Source of the DNA: Microcaldota archaeon
GTDB taxonomy: Archaea; B1Sed10-29; JACOVT01
Direction of reading: 5' to 3'
Length of the DNA stretch: 14,688 nucleotides
Assembly (NCBI GenBank): GCA_016177165.1
Contig: JACOVT010000022.1
Location: forward strand, 1 to 14,688
Shown here: positions 1 through 5,062 of the stretch, in pieces
Layout of the letters: each line of letters opens with the position of its first letter
Position numbering within the stretch: position 1 is the first letter of the stretch
The notes under the pieces: generated by a model
What the model saw: only the letters and a program-made list of their open reading frames with translations
Databases searched by the model: none
What the model was told of the DNA's origin: nothing
Translations under genes and position numbers: made by a program

Positions 1-1
1 A

Positions 2-67
2 AGGCATGTTGAATGCGAGTTGATTGAGCGTAGCCAGCCGGAAACGCTGGCAGGGTTTACTTTTTAG
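2..67 (+). CDS. Probable 3' end of a truncated rightward gene
   Basis: The frame beginning at base 2 stays open for 21 codons and stops at TAG (65-67). The deduced tail ends ...ERSQPETLAGFTF and has a codon mix similar to neighbouring genes. It would converge on the zinc-ribbon membrane gene, whose stop lies at 86, leaving 18 bases between them. No family can be recognised from so short a tail. A 21-codon open frame at a window edge can arise by chance, so this is tentative. The GC hairpin at 33-51 lies inside this frame. Confidence 0.35.
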   Translation, partial: RHVECELIERSQPETLAGFTF

Positions 68-71
68 TAAA
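33..71 (+). terminator. Possible terminator-like hairpin and T-rich tail
   Basis: A 6-bp perfect stem, GCCAGC (33-38) with GCTGGC (46-51), encloses a 7-base loop. It is followed by TTTACT(tttt)AGTAAA at 56-71, itself a 6-bp inverted repeat with a T run. For a rightward transcript this resembles a hairpin followed by a T tract, which fits the end of a gene entering from the left. Archaeal termination relies mainly on T tracts, so the hairpin itself may be incidental. Confidence 0.3.
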
Positions 72-85
72 AGGCCCACTCGTGG

Positions 86-703
86 CTAGATGAAGCGCAG
101 GCTCCTCTGGTAGTGGTGGCCAATCATCACGCCTGCAAATGCTACCATTAGGGCAATCAGGAGGAGCGACACCATTATGCCAGCCGATGATGAAATGCCG
201 GCCTCGCCGACAATGCTGTAAAAGTTGCCGGCTGCTGGTGGTCCTGTGATTATTGGCGGTTCCTGTTCAACGGCAAGCTTCTCAAACAGCTGCGGCAGGA
301 AGTCGGATCTCGAGTTGGCCAGTGAGGTGGTATTTGTCGTTGGCTGTTCATAAGCCAGCTGCGCCGGTCTGTTTGCGAAAAAGAAGGCCGTGAAAACGAA
401 GAAGACCAGCACCACGATTGTGAACGCCGGCTTTACAGTTTCGACGTCCGGCCTGTTAGGCAGCGTCGGCGTGACTAAACGCAGCGGCTTGTTCGGAAAC
501 CTTCCCTTGCCGCGGCTGGAAGCGTTCATCTCGAGCACCACCCCGCCCTCATAACCGCAGTCCGGGCAATAGTATACTTCGGGCAGGCCTATCCCGACAA
601 AAACCCTTGGAGCGTCCTGCCTCATGCTCGCATATTGTATGTCGCGCGAGCCGCAGTTCGGGCAGACCCTGAAAGTTCTCTCACTTTTTGCTGGTTTTGG
701 CAT
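86..703 (-). CDS. Membrane-anchored zinc-ribbon protein, unknown function
   Basis: 205 residues. The N-terminal part holds a zinc ribbon: CPNC (C14, C17) and CPDC (C46, C49), the second within a YYCPDCGYEG sequence typical of archaeal zinc-ribbon proteins. Two hydrophobic segments follow, at about residues 93-111 and 172-195, separated by a roughly 60-residue polar, Pro/Thr/Asn-rich stretch. The protein therefore probably spans the membrane twice with the zinc head and the short C-terminal tail on the same side, most likely the cytoplasm. It is the last gene of a five-gene leftward operon. Its ATG lies 23 bases inside the preceding 33-residue gene, with a purine-rich AAGGG-like sequence just before it. 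No enzymatic motif is visible. The zinc site and topology are read from the sequence; the role is unknown. Confidence 0.85.
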   Translation of the reverse strand: MPKPAKSERTFRVCPNCGSRDIQYASMRQDAPRVFVGIGLPEVYYCPDCGYEGGVVLEMNASSRGKGRFPNKPLRLVTPTLPNRPDVETVKPAFTIVVLVFFVFTAFFFANRPAQLAYEQPTTNTTSLANSRSDFLPQLFEKLAVEQEPPIITGPPAAGNFYSIVGEAGISSSAGIMVSLLLIALMVAFAGVMIGHHYQRSLRFI

Positions 704-782
704 TTTTTCCCTTCTTTCTGATGTACTTTTGTTCAGTGAACCCTAAACCGTGCTTGTAGTGCAGCTTTGTTTCCTTGCTCAT
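681..782 (-). CDS. 33-residue basic protein, unknown function
   Basis: A short frame rich in Lys, running from MSKETK to KTSKK. Its ATG overlaps the TGA of the isochorismatase-family gene as ATGA (779-782), the same tight junction seen elsewhere in this operon, and a G-rich stretch (GGGGG) lies shortly before it. Its 3' end overlaps the next gene by 23 bases, so it is embedded in a translationally coupled series. The frame could be extended upstream to about 875, but that would overlap the preceding gene by nearly 100 bases and is less likely. The charge (about eleven Lys/Arg, few acidic residues) would suit RNA or ribosome binding, but that is inference. I do not recognise a family. Confidence 0.55.
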   Translation of the reverse strand: MSKETKLHYKHGLGFTEQKYIRKKGKNAKTSKK

Positions 783-1321
783 CCCATCAACCCCCTTGCT
801 TGGCTCATTGAAACGACCTTTCCAAAGTACTCGCCGATCATCTTTAATGCCGGCCCGTGCAGTTCGGGCGCGCAAGTCCCGACAGCATCACGCACCACAT
901 TCACGTCATAGCAGGCGTCATATGCGTGCTGGGCTGTAGTGAGCACGCACTGTTCGGTGTTCAGCCCGCAGATAATTAGGCGCTTGACGCCGCTCTTGGC
1001 AAGCTTTGCTTGCAGGTTGCTTTTTTGGAAGCAGTCATATGCGCTCCTTTCCACTTTCAGGTCGCCTTTGATTGGTTTCAAGCCGCCTACTAATTTCGTT
1101 CCTTGCCTGTCGGGCAACAGGTACCTGCCCCACTCGACTCGCGGCGAATTGCGCGGGTTGTAGACGTATGTCGCCCACACCACCGGAGAGCCGGCCTTGC
1201 GCGCTGCGCTCTCAAGTAGTTTAACGTTCCGCAGCACGCGCCTCTGTGTGGCAGCATTAACCGCATCGTAGGTCCCGTGCTGCATGTCGATTACCATCAG
1301 CGCGCTTTTCACGTGGCTCAC
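779..1321 (-). CDS. Isochorismatase-family cysteine hydrolase
   Basis: 180 residues, the usual length for a single-domain isochorismatase/nicotinamidase-like hydrolase. The catalytic Asp is D12 in ALMVIDMQ. The nucleophile is C125 in the ICGLNTEQCV loop, which carries the family's characteristic turn before the cysteine. The usual catalytic Lys appears to be replaced by Arg (R92 in LKVERSAYDCF) when aligned with the family pattern of a Lys a few residues before an aromatic/Ser-Ala-Phe motif. The substrate cannot be told; family members cleave nicotinamide, N-carbamoyl compounds or isochorismate. The start is GTG, overlapping the TGA of the upstream gene as GTGA (1318-1321), which supports this start and translational coupling. 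It is the only clear enzyme of the five-gene operon. Confidence 0.88.
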   Translation of the reverse strand: MSHVKSALMVIDMQHGTYDAVNAATQRRVLRNVKLLESAARKAGSPVVWATYVYNPRNSPRVEWGRYLLPDRQGTKLVGGLKPIKGDLKVERSAYDCFQKSNLQAKLAKSGVKRLIICGLNTEQCVLTTAQHAYDACYDVNVVRDAVGTCAPELHGPALKMIGEYFGKVVSMSQARGLMG

Positions 1322-1680
1322 TTCGGTATTATGCGCAAGTTGGTGTGGTGGATGATCGTGTTTAACGTCTTGTCAAACCTGTCTGGCGGGTGGAGGTTGA
1401 CGTTTGCAGTTATGTCGTAGTTGCCATCTCGTATTAGAGGCTTGCAGTAGATACGGAACGAGACCGTTTTCTCGCCTCCGGCGCCGACCAATCCGACGCG
1501 TTCCTGCTTTTCCCTCATCAGCCCTATCTGGTCGAACCCCAGCATGAATGGGAGTCTCACGCTTGCGCTTGCAAATACGGGCTCCTTTCCCGCGTTCTTG
1601 AGGGTAACCTCGAGCAGTATTGGGTCCTTCTGTCCTGCCACCATCCTGAGTGCATTGAATGAGGAAGATACTTGGATCAT
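1318..1680 (-). CDS. Predicted beta-sandwich (CARDB/NEW3-like) cytosolic protein
   Basis: About 120 residues starting MIQVSSSFNAL. The alternation of hydrophobic and polar residues, with phrases such as ILLEVTLKNAGKEPVFASASVRLP and GGEKTVSFRIYCKP...GNYDITANVNL, resembles Ig-like CARDB or NEW3 domains. There the 'NxGxxP' type turn and a final strand after 'GxYxIxAxV' are typical. There is no signal peptide and no membrane segment, so the protein is probably cytosolic and a binding partner rather than an enzyme. The ATG at 1680 overlaps the upstream TGA as TGATG, and GGAAG lies seven bases before it. An alternative ATG at 1686 adds two residues. The fold assignment is by eye and moderate. Confidence 0.7.
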   Translation of the reverse strand: MIQVSSSFNALRMVAGQKDPILLEVTLKNAGKEPVFASASVRLPFMLGFDQIGLMREKQERVGLVGAGGEKTVSFRIYCKPLIRDGNYDITANVNLHPPDRFDKTLNTIIHHTNLRIIPK

Positions 1681-1913
1681 CACCATACTTCCTTTACGTC
1701 TTGTTCTGTCAGCGCTAGCAGCTTTTTTTCGTGCTTGTTGCCTTTTGGCTGCTTCTCGGGTGAGTAGCAGCGCGGGCAGTACAGCAGTCCTCCCCGGGAA
1801 TCTGCGCACATTCCGCACAAGATTCGTGAGCACCTGAAGCACTTTTTGCGTTCGGCTATCGCCCGCCCGCAGTGGTCGCACTTGTAATGATGCCCTATTG
1901 GTGGGGTGGACAT
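1680..1913 (-). CDS. Small eight-cysteine zinc-binding protein
   Basis: 77 residues with four CxxC pairs: C12/C15, C25/C28, C33/C36 and C46/C49. This spacing suits two zinc ions held either by two consecutive ribbons or in a cross-brace as in FYVE/B-box-like fingers. The C-terminal 25 residues are Lys/Glu-rich and probably helical. It is the first gene of the leftward operon, and its stop overlaps the start of the next gene. It has a TATA-like sequence about 27 bases upstream of the ATG, so it is probably translated from a leaderless message. It may be an adaptor for protein or nucleic-acid binding; no specific function can be named. Confidence 0.82.
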   Translation of the reverse strand: MSTPPIGHHYKCDHCGRAIAERKKCFRCSRILCGMCADSRGGLLYCPRCYSPEKQPKGNKHEKKLLALTEQDVKEVW

Positions 1914-1935
1914 GATGAGCTAACTCGCCGAGCGC

Positions 1936-1944
1936 ATATTAAGC
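1936..1944 (-). promoter_or_regulatory. TATA-like box for the five-gene operon
   Basis: On the minus strand the sequence CTTAATATG is centred about 27 bases upstream of the ATG at 1913. That is the distance expected when an archaeal transcript begins at or just before the start codon. No Shine-Dalgarno sequence precedes this ATG, in agreement with leaderless translation. Confidence 0.5.
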
Positions 1945-1965
1945 TAACGTTTATGAGAAACCAGC

Positions 1966-1979
1966 ATGCGGCGCCGCAT
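1966..1979. repeat. Perfect 14-bp GC palindrome
   Basis: ATGCGGCGCCGCAT is a perfect 14-bp palindrome. It lies 53-66 bases upstream of the operon's first ATG, just beyond the TATA-like box, at the edge of an AT-rich gap. A dimeric regulator could bind here, but this is inferred from symmetry and position only. Confidence 0.45.
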
Positions 1980-2032
1980 ATTTGCTAGAGTCAACTCTTT
2001 TTTTGTTTCATTCAACATTGGCTGCACTCTAT

Positions 2033-2152
2033 TATTACTCAGACACTATTGTTTATGAAATATTGTATTAAGATTATAGTGTATAAAAATTATTTCTAAT
2101 AGTAGTGTTTTAGTATTATTGTATATTAACAATATTGCTTAAACTATATTGT
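2033..2152. repeat. Degenerate ~14-bp tandem repeat in AT-rich gap
   Basis: The hexamer TATTGT or a near copy recurs at 2033, 2047, 2061, 2077, 2091, 2103, 2117, 2133 and 2147, with steps of 14, 14, 16, 14, 12, 14, 16 and 14 bases. Four copies (2047, 2061, 2117, 2147) are exact, and the others differ at one or two positions (TAGTGT, TATTGC, TATTAC, TATTTC). The block 2047-2077 recurs at 2103-2133 with an exact 56-base offset. The region is strongly AT-rich compared with its GC-rich neighbours and holds no convincing gene. It could be a decayed minisatellite, an array of protein-binding sites or a DNA-unwinding element. Confidence 0.5.
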
Positions 2153-2156
2153 ATAG

Positions 2157-2166
2157 TTTATAAAAG
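2157..2166 (+). promoter_or_regulatory. Strong rightward TATA box without an obvious gene
   Basis: TTTATAAAAG is the best TATA box in the window by match to the archaeal consensus. It points rightward and predicts a transcript start near 2186-2190. The flanking annotated genes are both leftward, so it has no established target. A 27-codon frame begins at 2193 and an inverted repeat spans 2174-2244; either could be its product. Confidence 0.5.
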
Positions 2167-2173
2167 TGGGGTT

Positions 2174-2244
2174 TTCTCACCAGCTAGTGGAAATGGTAAA
2201 AGGATACTTTGCAGTAACTTTGTGCAATTTGCGCGTGGTGAGAA
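2174..2244 (+). other. Inverted repeat enclosing a possible small-RNA hairpin
   Basis: TTCTCACCA (2174-2182) is exactly complementary to TGGTGAGAA (2236-2244), giving a 9-bp stem around a 53-base interior. The interior contains a further TTGCA/TGCAA pairing (2209-2213 with 2223-2227). The segment lies just downstream of the strong TATA box and before the converging translin-family gene. It has no C/D-box motifs, tRNA arms or other recognised RNA signature, so it is a structural candidate only. Confidence 0.3.
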
Positions 2245-2276
2245 TCGGCATCGGCGGGGCTATGCTGGCCGCGTGA
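2193..2276 (+). CDS. Possible 27-residue hydrophobic peptide
   Basis: ATG at 2193 opens a 27-codon frame (MVKGYF... to ...GGAMLAA) ending TGA at 2274-2276, which slightly overlaps the 3' end of the converging translin-family gene. The peptide is hydrophobic with a few Arg/Lys residues. The ATG lies about 32 bases after the centre of a strong TATA box, compatible with a very short leader. The frame is short enough to be fortuitous, and a structured RNA covering the same bases is an alternative. Confidence 0.25.
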   Translation: MVKGYFAVTLCNLRVVRIGIGGAMLAA

Positions 2277-2823
2277 GCTTGTGCGCTAGTATCTGGTCGT
2301 GGAACGCGTTTATCACGCCGCGGGCGACGTCCTGCTTGTGCTTAAGGCCGGGCACAACCGAGTTGGGATAGGAGAATGAGGCAAAGATGGCGTATAACTC
2401 CTCGAGCTTGGTTTCCAGCGCCTCGGCGCCGCGCAAGTCGTGCTTTGCCAGCAACTCCAATCCCTCGCGCTTGAGCTCCCCAATGGCGTCACCAAGCCCG
2501 GTAAGGTAGAATTGAGGCGGCACGCTTAGCGAGGGCAGCTTGTCTGTCTTCAAGTAGGATAAGAAGATGGCCAGCTCGGCGTATTCCTGGTAAGCGATGC
2601 CCAACACATTGTTGACTATTTCCGGGTTCTGCTTCAGGATGCCCTCTGCCTCGGCTATCTTGCGCTCGATCAGCTTGACCTTCTGCTCTGCGCTTGGCCG
2701 CTTTCCCGAGTGTACGTCCCTGATGGCTTGGGCGCAGAGCGGCACGACTTCGCGCTGTATACGCATCGCCTTTTCTCTAACTTCAAGAACCAAGTCGAGC
2801 TGGCGCTTCACTTTGTTGAGCAT
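2260..2823 (-). CDS. Translin-family RNA-binding protein / putative C3PO-type RNase
   Basis: 187 residues, largely helical, matching archaeal translin/TRAX-family proteins (COG2178). The signature segments are REVVPLCAQAIRDVHSG (25-40), IAYQEYAELAIFLSYLK (77-92), TGLGDAIGELKREGLELL (108-125) and the closing YPNSVVPGLKHKQDVARGVI (152-171). E80 and E83 in QEYAE correspond to the acidic pair of TRAX that cuts RNA in the C3PO complex, and E116 in GELKRE is a third conserved acid. Archaeal homologues form octameric shells that bind and cleave RNA, so ribonuclease activity is plausible though not proven here. The gene lies 29 bases downstream of the P-loop ATPase gene on the same strand. A TTAAAG box about 24 bases before the ATG suggests it may also have its own promoter. 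Confidence 0.9.
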   Translation of the reverse strand: MLNKVKRQLDLVLEVREKAMRIQREVVPLCAQAIRDVHSGKRPSAEQKVKLIERKIAEAEGILKQNPEIVNNVLGIAYQEYAELAIFLSYLKTDKLPSLSVPPQFYLTGLGDAIGELKREGLELLAKHDLRGAEALETKLEELYAIFASFSYPNSVVPGLKHKQDVARGVINAFHDQILAHKLTRPA

Positions 2824-2852
2824 GTTTGAATATTGCGTCAGAGCTTTAAGAG

Positions 2853-3437
2853 CTAGGCGGTCGCTTTCGCAGGTAGCATGCGGATGGCGTTCAGCACGAT
2901 CTCGGCGCGCTTGTGGTTGGGTGCCAGCGGAATTGTAACGGCAGCAATTCCTTTTTCACGCATCAGTCGCAACACTATGTCGTCGATCTCGCGCTGCCAT
3001 TCGGGACTTGTAGACCTGAAGCCATCTGGCACGAGGGTCGACTCCGAGCGCTGCACGTAAAAGAAATGGTTATAGGAGGACAGCCACTCGTCGACCAGCT
3101 TGTGGGCAGCCCTGTCGGCAACAACATCGCTTTCGGCCAGCTTCGAGTCTCGCTCAAGCATCCATGTGTAGTACGCGAGGGTGTCGAGCACGCTGCGGTC
3201 GCAGACCACCACGTCGTGGGCAGCGGATTTTTCAACCTCGTCGGCTATCTGCCGGCAGATTATCCATAGCTCTGCCTTTACGTTTTTTTCGTTCTCTGTC
3301 CCGATCTTTATGGGGCAGTTCCTGACCTGCTCCTGAGTCATTCCGGCATTGATGCCGGCCTCTTTCAGGGCGCTCATCACTGCGTGCGCTAGGGAAGTTT
3401 TGCCAGTGCCGTGCGTTCCGATAATGGCAAGCTTCAC
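2853..3437 (-). CDS. AAA_28 / NadR-like P-loop ATPase or kinase
   Basis: 194 residues. The P-loop is GTHGTGKTS (G7-S15), followed by a helix and a CDRSVLDTLAYY segment (79-90) characteristic of AAA_28 (NadR/Ttd14-like) ATPases, where the Asp-Arg pair follows the Walker B-type strand VVVCD. The fold is that of small-molecule nucleoside-monophosphate-type kinases; NadR kinase domains phosphorylate nicotinamide riboside, but the substrate here is unknown. The start is GTG at 3437. The minus-strand sequence GATATACC is centred about 25 bases before it, which fits a leaderless message and supports this start. Next downstream on the same strand is the translin-family gene. Confidence 0.85.
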   Translation of the reverse strand: MKLAIIGTHGTGKTSLAHAVMSALKEAGINAGMTQEQVRNCPIKIGTENEKNVKAELWIICRQIADEVEKSAAHDVVVCDRSVLDTLAYYTWMLERDSKLAESDVVADRAAHKLVDEWLSSYNHFFYVQRSESTLVPDGFRSTSPEWQREIDDIVLRLMREKGIAAVTIPLAPNHKRAEIVLNAIRMLPAKATA

Positions 3438-3457
3438 GCGCTAGCTAACGCTGGTGT

Positions 3458-3465
3458 GGTATATC
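3458..3465 (-). promoter_or_regulatory. TATA-like box for the P-loop ATPase gene
   Basis: On the minus strand, GATATACC is centred about 25 bases upstream of the GTG start at 3437. No ribosome-binding sequence precedes that codon, as expected for a leaderless transcript. The box lies just upstream of the 3' end of the DsbA-like gene (stop at 3475). Confidence 0.45.
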
Positions 3466-3474
3466 AAACTTCTG

Positions 3475-4341
3475 TCAGCCATCGAGTTCGTGGTCAAAAG
3501 CCTGCTGGAAAGCCCTGAACGGGAACGCGCCGATCAACGGTTTACCGTTGATTATGAAATAGGGAGTGCCTATGTCGAACTCGCTTATGGCCCCGGCAAC
3601 TAGCGTCACGCCATCGCCCGATGCTTCCCAATGTTGTGTCGCGCTTATCCCGAGCATGCCGCCCTCGCCCGACTCGCTGATGACCTGCGCCCTCTTTTGG
3701 CCGCTCTCGAGGCACTGGCCGAACGCTGTAGTGTCCAGGCCCAGCGACGCGGCCATCTGCCCGAGCGTCACGCCCTCGTAATCTGCCTGCGATTGCTCTG
3801 ACATCAGGTCCTGGTTGTTGAACACCAAGTCGTGGAACTTCCAGAACTTTTCAGTGCTCTGGTCGGCGACGCATAGTGATGCTTCTGCCGTTTTCAGCGC
3901 CCGCGGGTGGCCGCACCTCGGGTCTTCAGGAAGACAGATTGGGAACTGCTTGTAGACGAACCTTACTTTGCCGGTCTTGACATAATTGTTGAGTATTTGC
4001 TGGAAAGTCTGGTCATGGAACCGCTTGCAAAAGGGACATTGGAAGTCGCTGTACTCGTATACCGTTACTGGCGCGTCCGGGCTTCCCAGAGATGGGGAAT
4101 TGTTCGCTAGTGATGCTTGCATGCCGGAGTAATCAAGAGATTGCAGGTTTAGTGAAACCGCGCCAGAACCAGAGCCAGACCCCCCATTGCTGGTGCCCGT
4201 ATTTGTGACAGCGGCGCCGGTTGCCCCCGAACCCCAGTTTGCCCCGAGAAACCAGCCTATCGCAAGAAAGACGATTGCCACCAGCACCAAGTTAAAGTGG
4301 GACCGTTTTATCGTTATTGTCGCAGGCTTTTCTTCGCTCAT
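3475..4341 (-). CDS. Membrane-anchored DsbA-like thiol-disulfide oxidoreductase
   Basis: 288 residues from ATG 4341. A short Lys-containing cytosolic tail is followed by one hydrophobic segment (about 17-34) that anchors the protein. A Gly/Ser/Thr/Asn linker (36-62) leads to an extracytoplasmic thioredoxin-fold domain (from about 83). The active site is CPFC (C102, C105) within EYSDFQCPFCKRFH, and the cis-proline loop is GTPYF (P260), both typical of the DsbA/Thioredoxin_4 family with its helical insertion. Other cysteines (C136, C143, C157, C210) may form structural disulfides. The likely role is forming or exchanging disulfides in exported proteins. It lies 55 bases downstream of the MerTP-like gene on the same strand. 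An in-frame TTG at 4362 would add seven residues, but ATG 4341 is preferred. Confidence 0.92.
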   Translation of the reverse strand: MSEEKPATITIKRSHFNLVLVAIVFLAIGWFLGANWGSGATGAAVTNTGTSNGGSGSGSGAVSLNLQSLDYSGMQASLANNSPSLGSPDAPVTVYEYSDFQCPFCKRFHDQTFQQILNNYVKTGKVRFVYKQFPICLPEDPRCGHPRALKTAEASLCVADQSTEKFWKFHDLVFNNQDLMSEQSQADYEGVTLGQMAASLGLDTTAFGQCLESGQKRAQVISESGEGGMLGISATQHWEASGDGVTLVAGAISEFDIGTPYFIINGKPLIGAFPFRAFQQAFDHELDG

Positions 4342-4380
4342 TAAAACCAAAACCTTGTGCAAAAAGTTTGTTTTGCTGGC

Positions 4381-4390
4381 TTTTTAAGGG
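4381..4390 (-). promoter_or_regulatory. Possible TATA box for the DsbA-like gene
   Basis: CCCTTAAAAA on the minus strand is centred about 44 bases before the ATG at 4341, which would give an untranslated leader of roughly 18 bases. AAGG in that leader, eleven bases before the ATG, is a weak ribosome-binding candidate. Read-through from the upstream thioredoxin-reductase/MerTP-like pair is the alternative. Confidence 0.3.
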
Positions 4391-4396
4391 TTTGTA

Positions 4397-5062
4397 TCAC
4401 GAGCGGCAGGTGTCGCCTTTCTCGTCAGACAGCACGCTCGTAGGCTTGCCGTCGCCGGCAAGGCTTGCCACCTGCTCCTTCGTCACCTGTCTTGGGTCGT
4501 AGACAAAGCAGCCCTTGCCGTCCTCGCCAACCTCTGCCTTATAAACGCCACCTGTTGTCAGCAGGCGCTGCCTTATGGCGGAAGCGCACGAGGCGCACGA
4601 CAGTCCATCGACCTGGAAGCTCGCTTGCCTCAGCTCGGCCGCCCCGGTTGTAGGTTTCTCTTGCGCAGGCAATATCACTGGAGACACCGCCGGCAGCGCC
4701 ACGTTCAGAATGAAAAAGTAAAGCACCACCGAGGTCACGGCCGTGGTCAGCACCATGTTTTTGTTCTTCTTGAAAGTGCCGATGCCGCATGAGCCGTAGC
4801 GTTTCCTGAAGTGGAGCGCGAGCGCCATGACTGCGAAGACAGCCGCAACCAATGCGAAAACGGGCTTGAGCGATGATATCGCGAGCGCCGCGCTAAGCCC
4901 TCCAATGCCCAACAAAACTATTGCGAGTGGCGTTGTACAACAGAGCGTCCCAATGACTGCACTCCAGACGCCCGTTTTCAGGCCCTTCTTGTCAATCCGT
5001 ATGTCGCCTTTCATTGGTTGTTTCTTGACTTCTTGTTTTAAACCAGTTGTGGTTGCCGTCAC
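4397..5062 (-). CDS. MerT-MerP-like fusion: heavy-metal transporter with C-terminal HMA domain
   Basis: 221 residues. The N-terminal half is MerT-like: a first membrane helix (about 33-52) carrying the paired cysteines C41-C42 followed by a Pro, a second helix (about 57-83), a loop with C92 (YGSCGIG) and a third helix (about 103-126). Residues 147-205 form a heavy-metal-associated domain with the metal-binding motif GLSCASC (C156, C159), as in MerP or metallochaperones. Two further cysteines (C185, C219) are present. Known MerT and MerTP proteins bring Hg(II) into the cytosol; other soft metals are possible. The start is GTG, overlapping the TGA of the thioredoxin-reductase-like gene as GTGA (5059-5062), so the two are translationally coupled. 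No mercuric reductase lies in the window. Confidence 0.88.
   Translation of the reverse strand: MTATTTGLKQEVKKQPMKGDIRIDKKGLKTGVWSAVIGTLCCTTPLAIVLLGIGGLSAALAISSLKPVFALVAAVFAVMALALHFRKRYGSCGIGTFKKNKNMVLTTAVTSVVLYFFILNVALPAVSPVILPAQEKPTTGAAELRQASFQVDGLSCASCASAIRQRLLTTGGVYKAEVGEDGKGCFVYDPRQVTKEQVASLAGDGKPTSVLSDEKGDTCRS

Noticed and set aside
2135..2371. 78-codon rightward open frame across the gap and translin-gene 3' end
   Set aside because: The second half is antisense to a firmly identified gene, and the first half has low-complexity AT-rich codons with no family resemblance.
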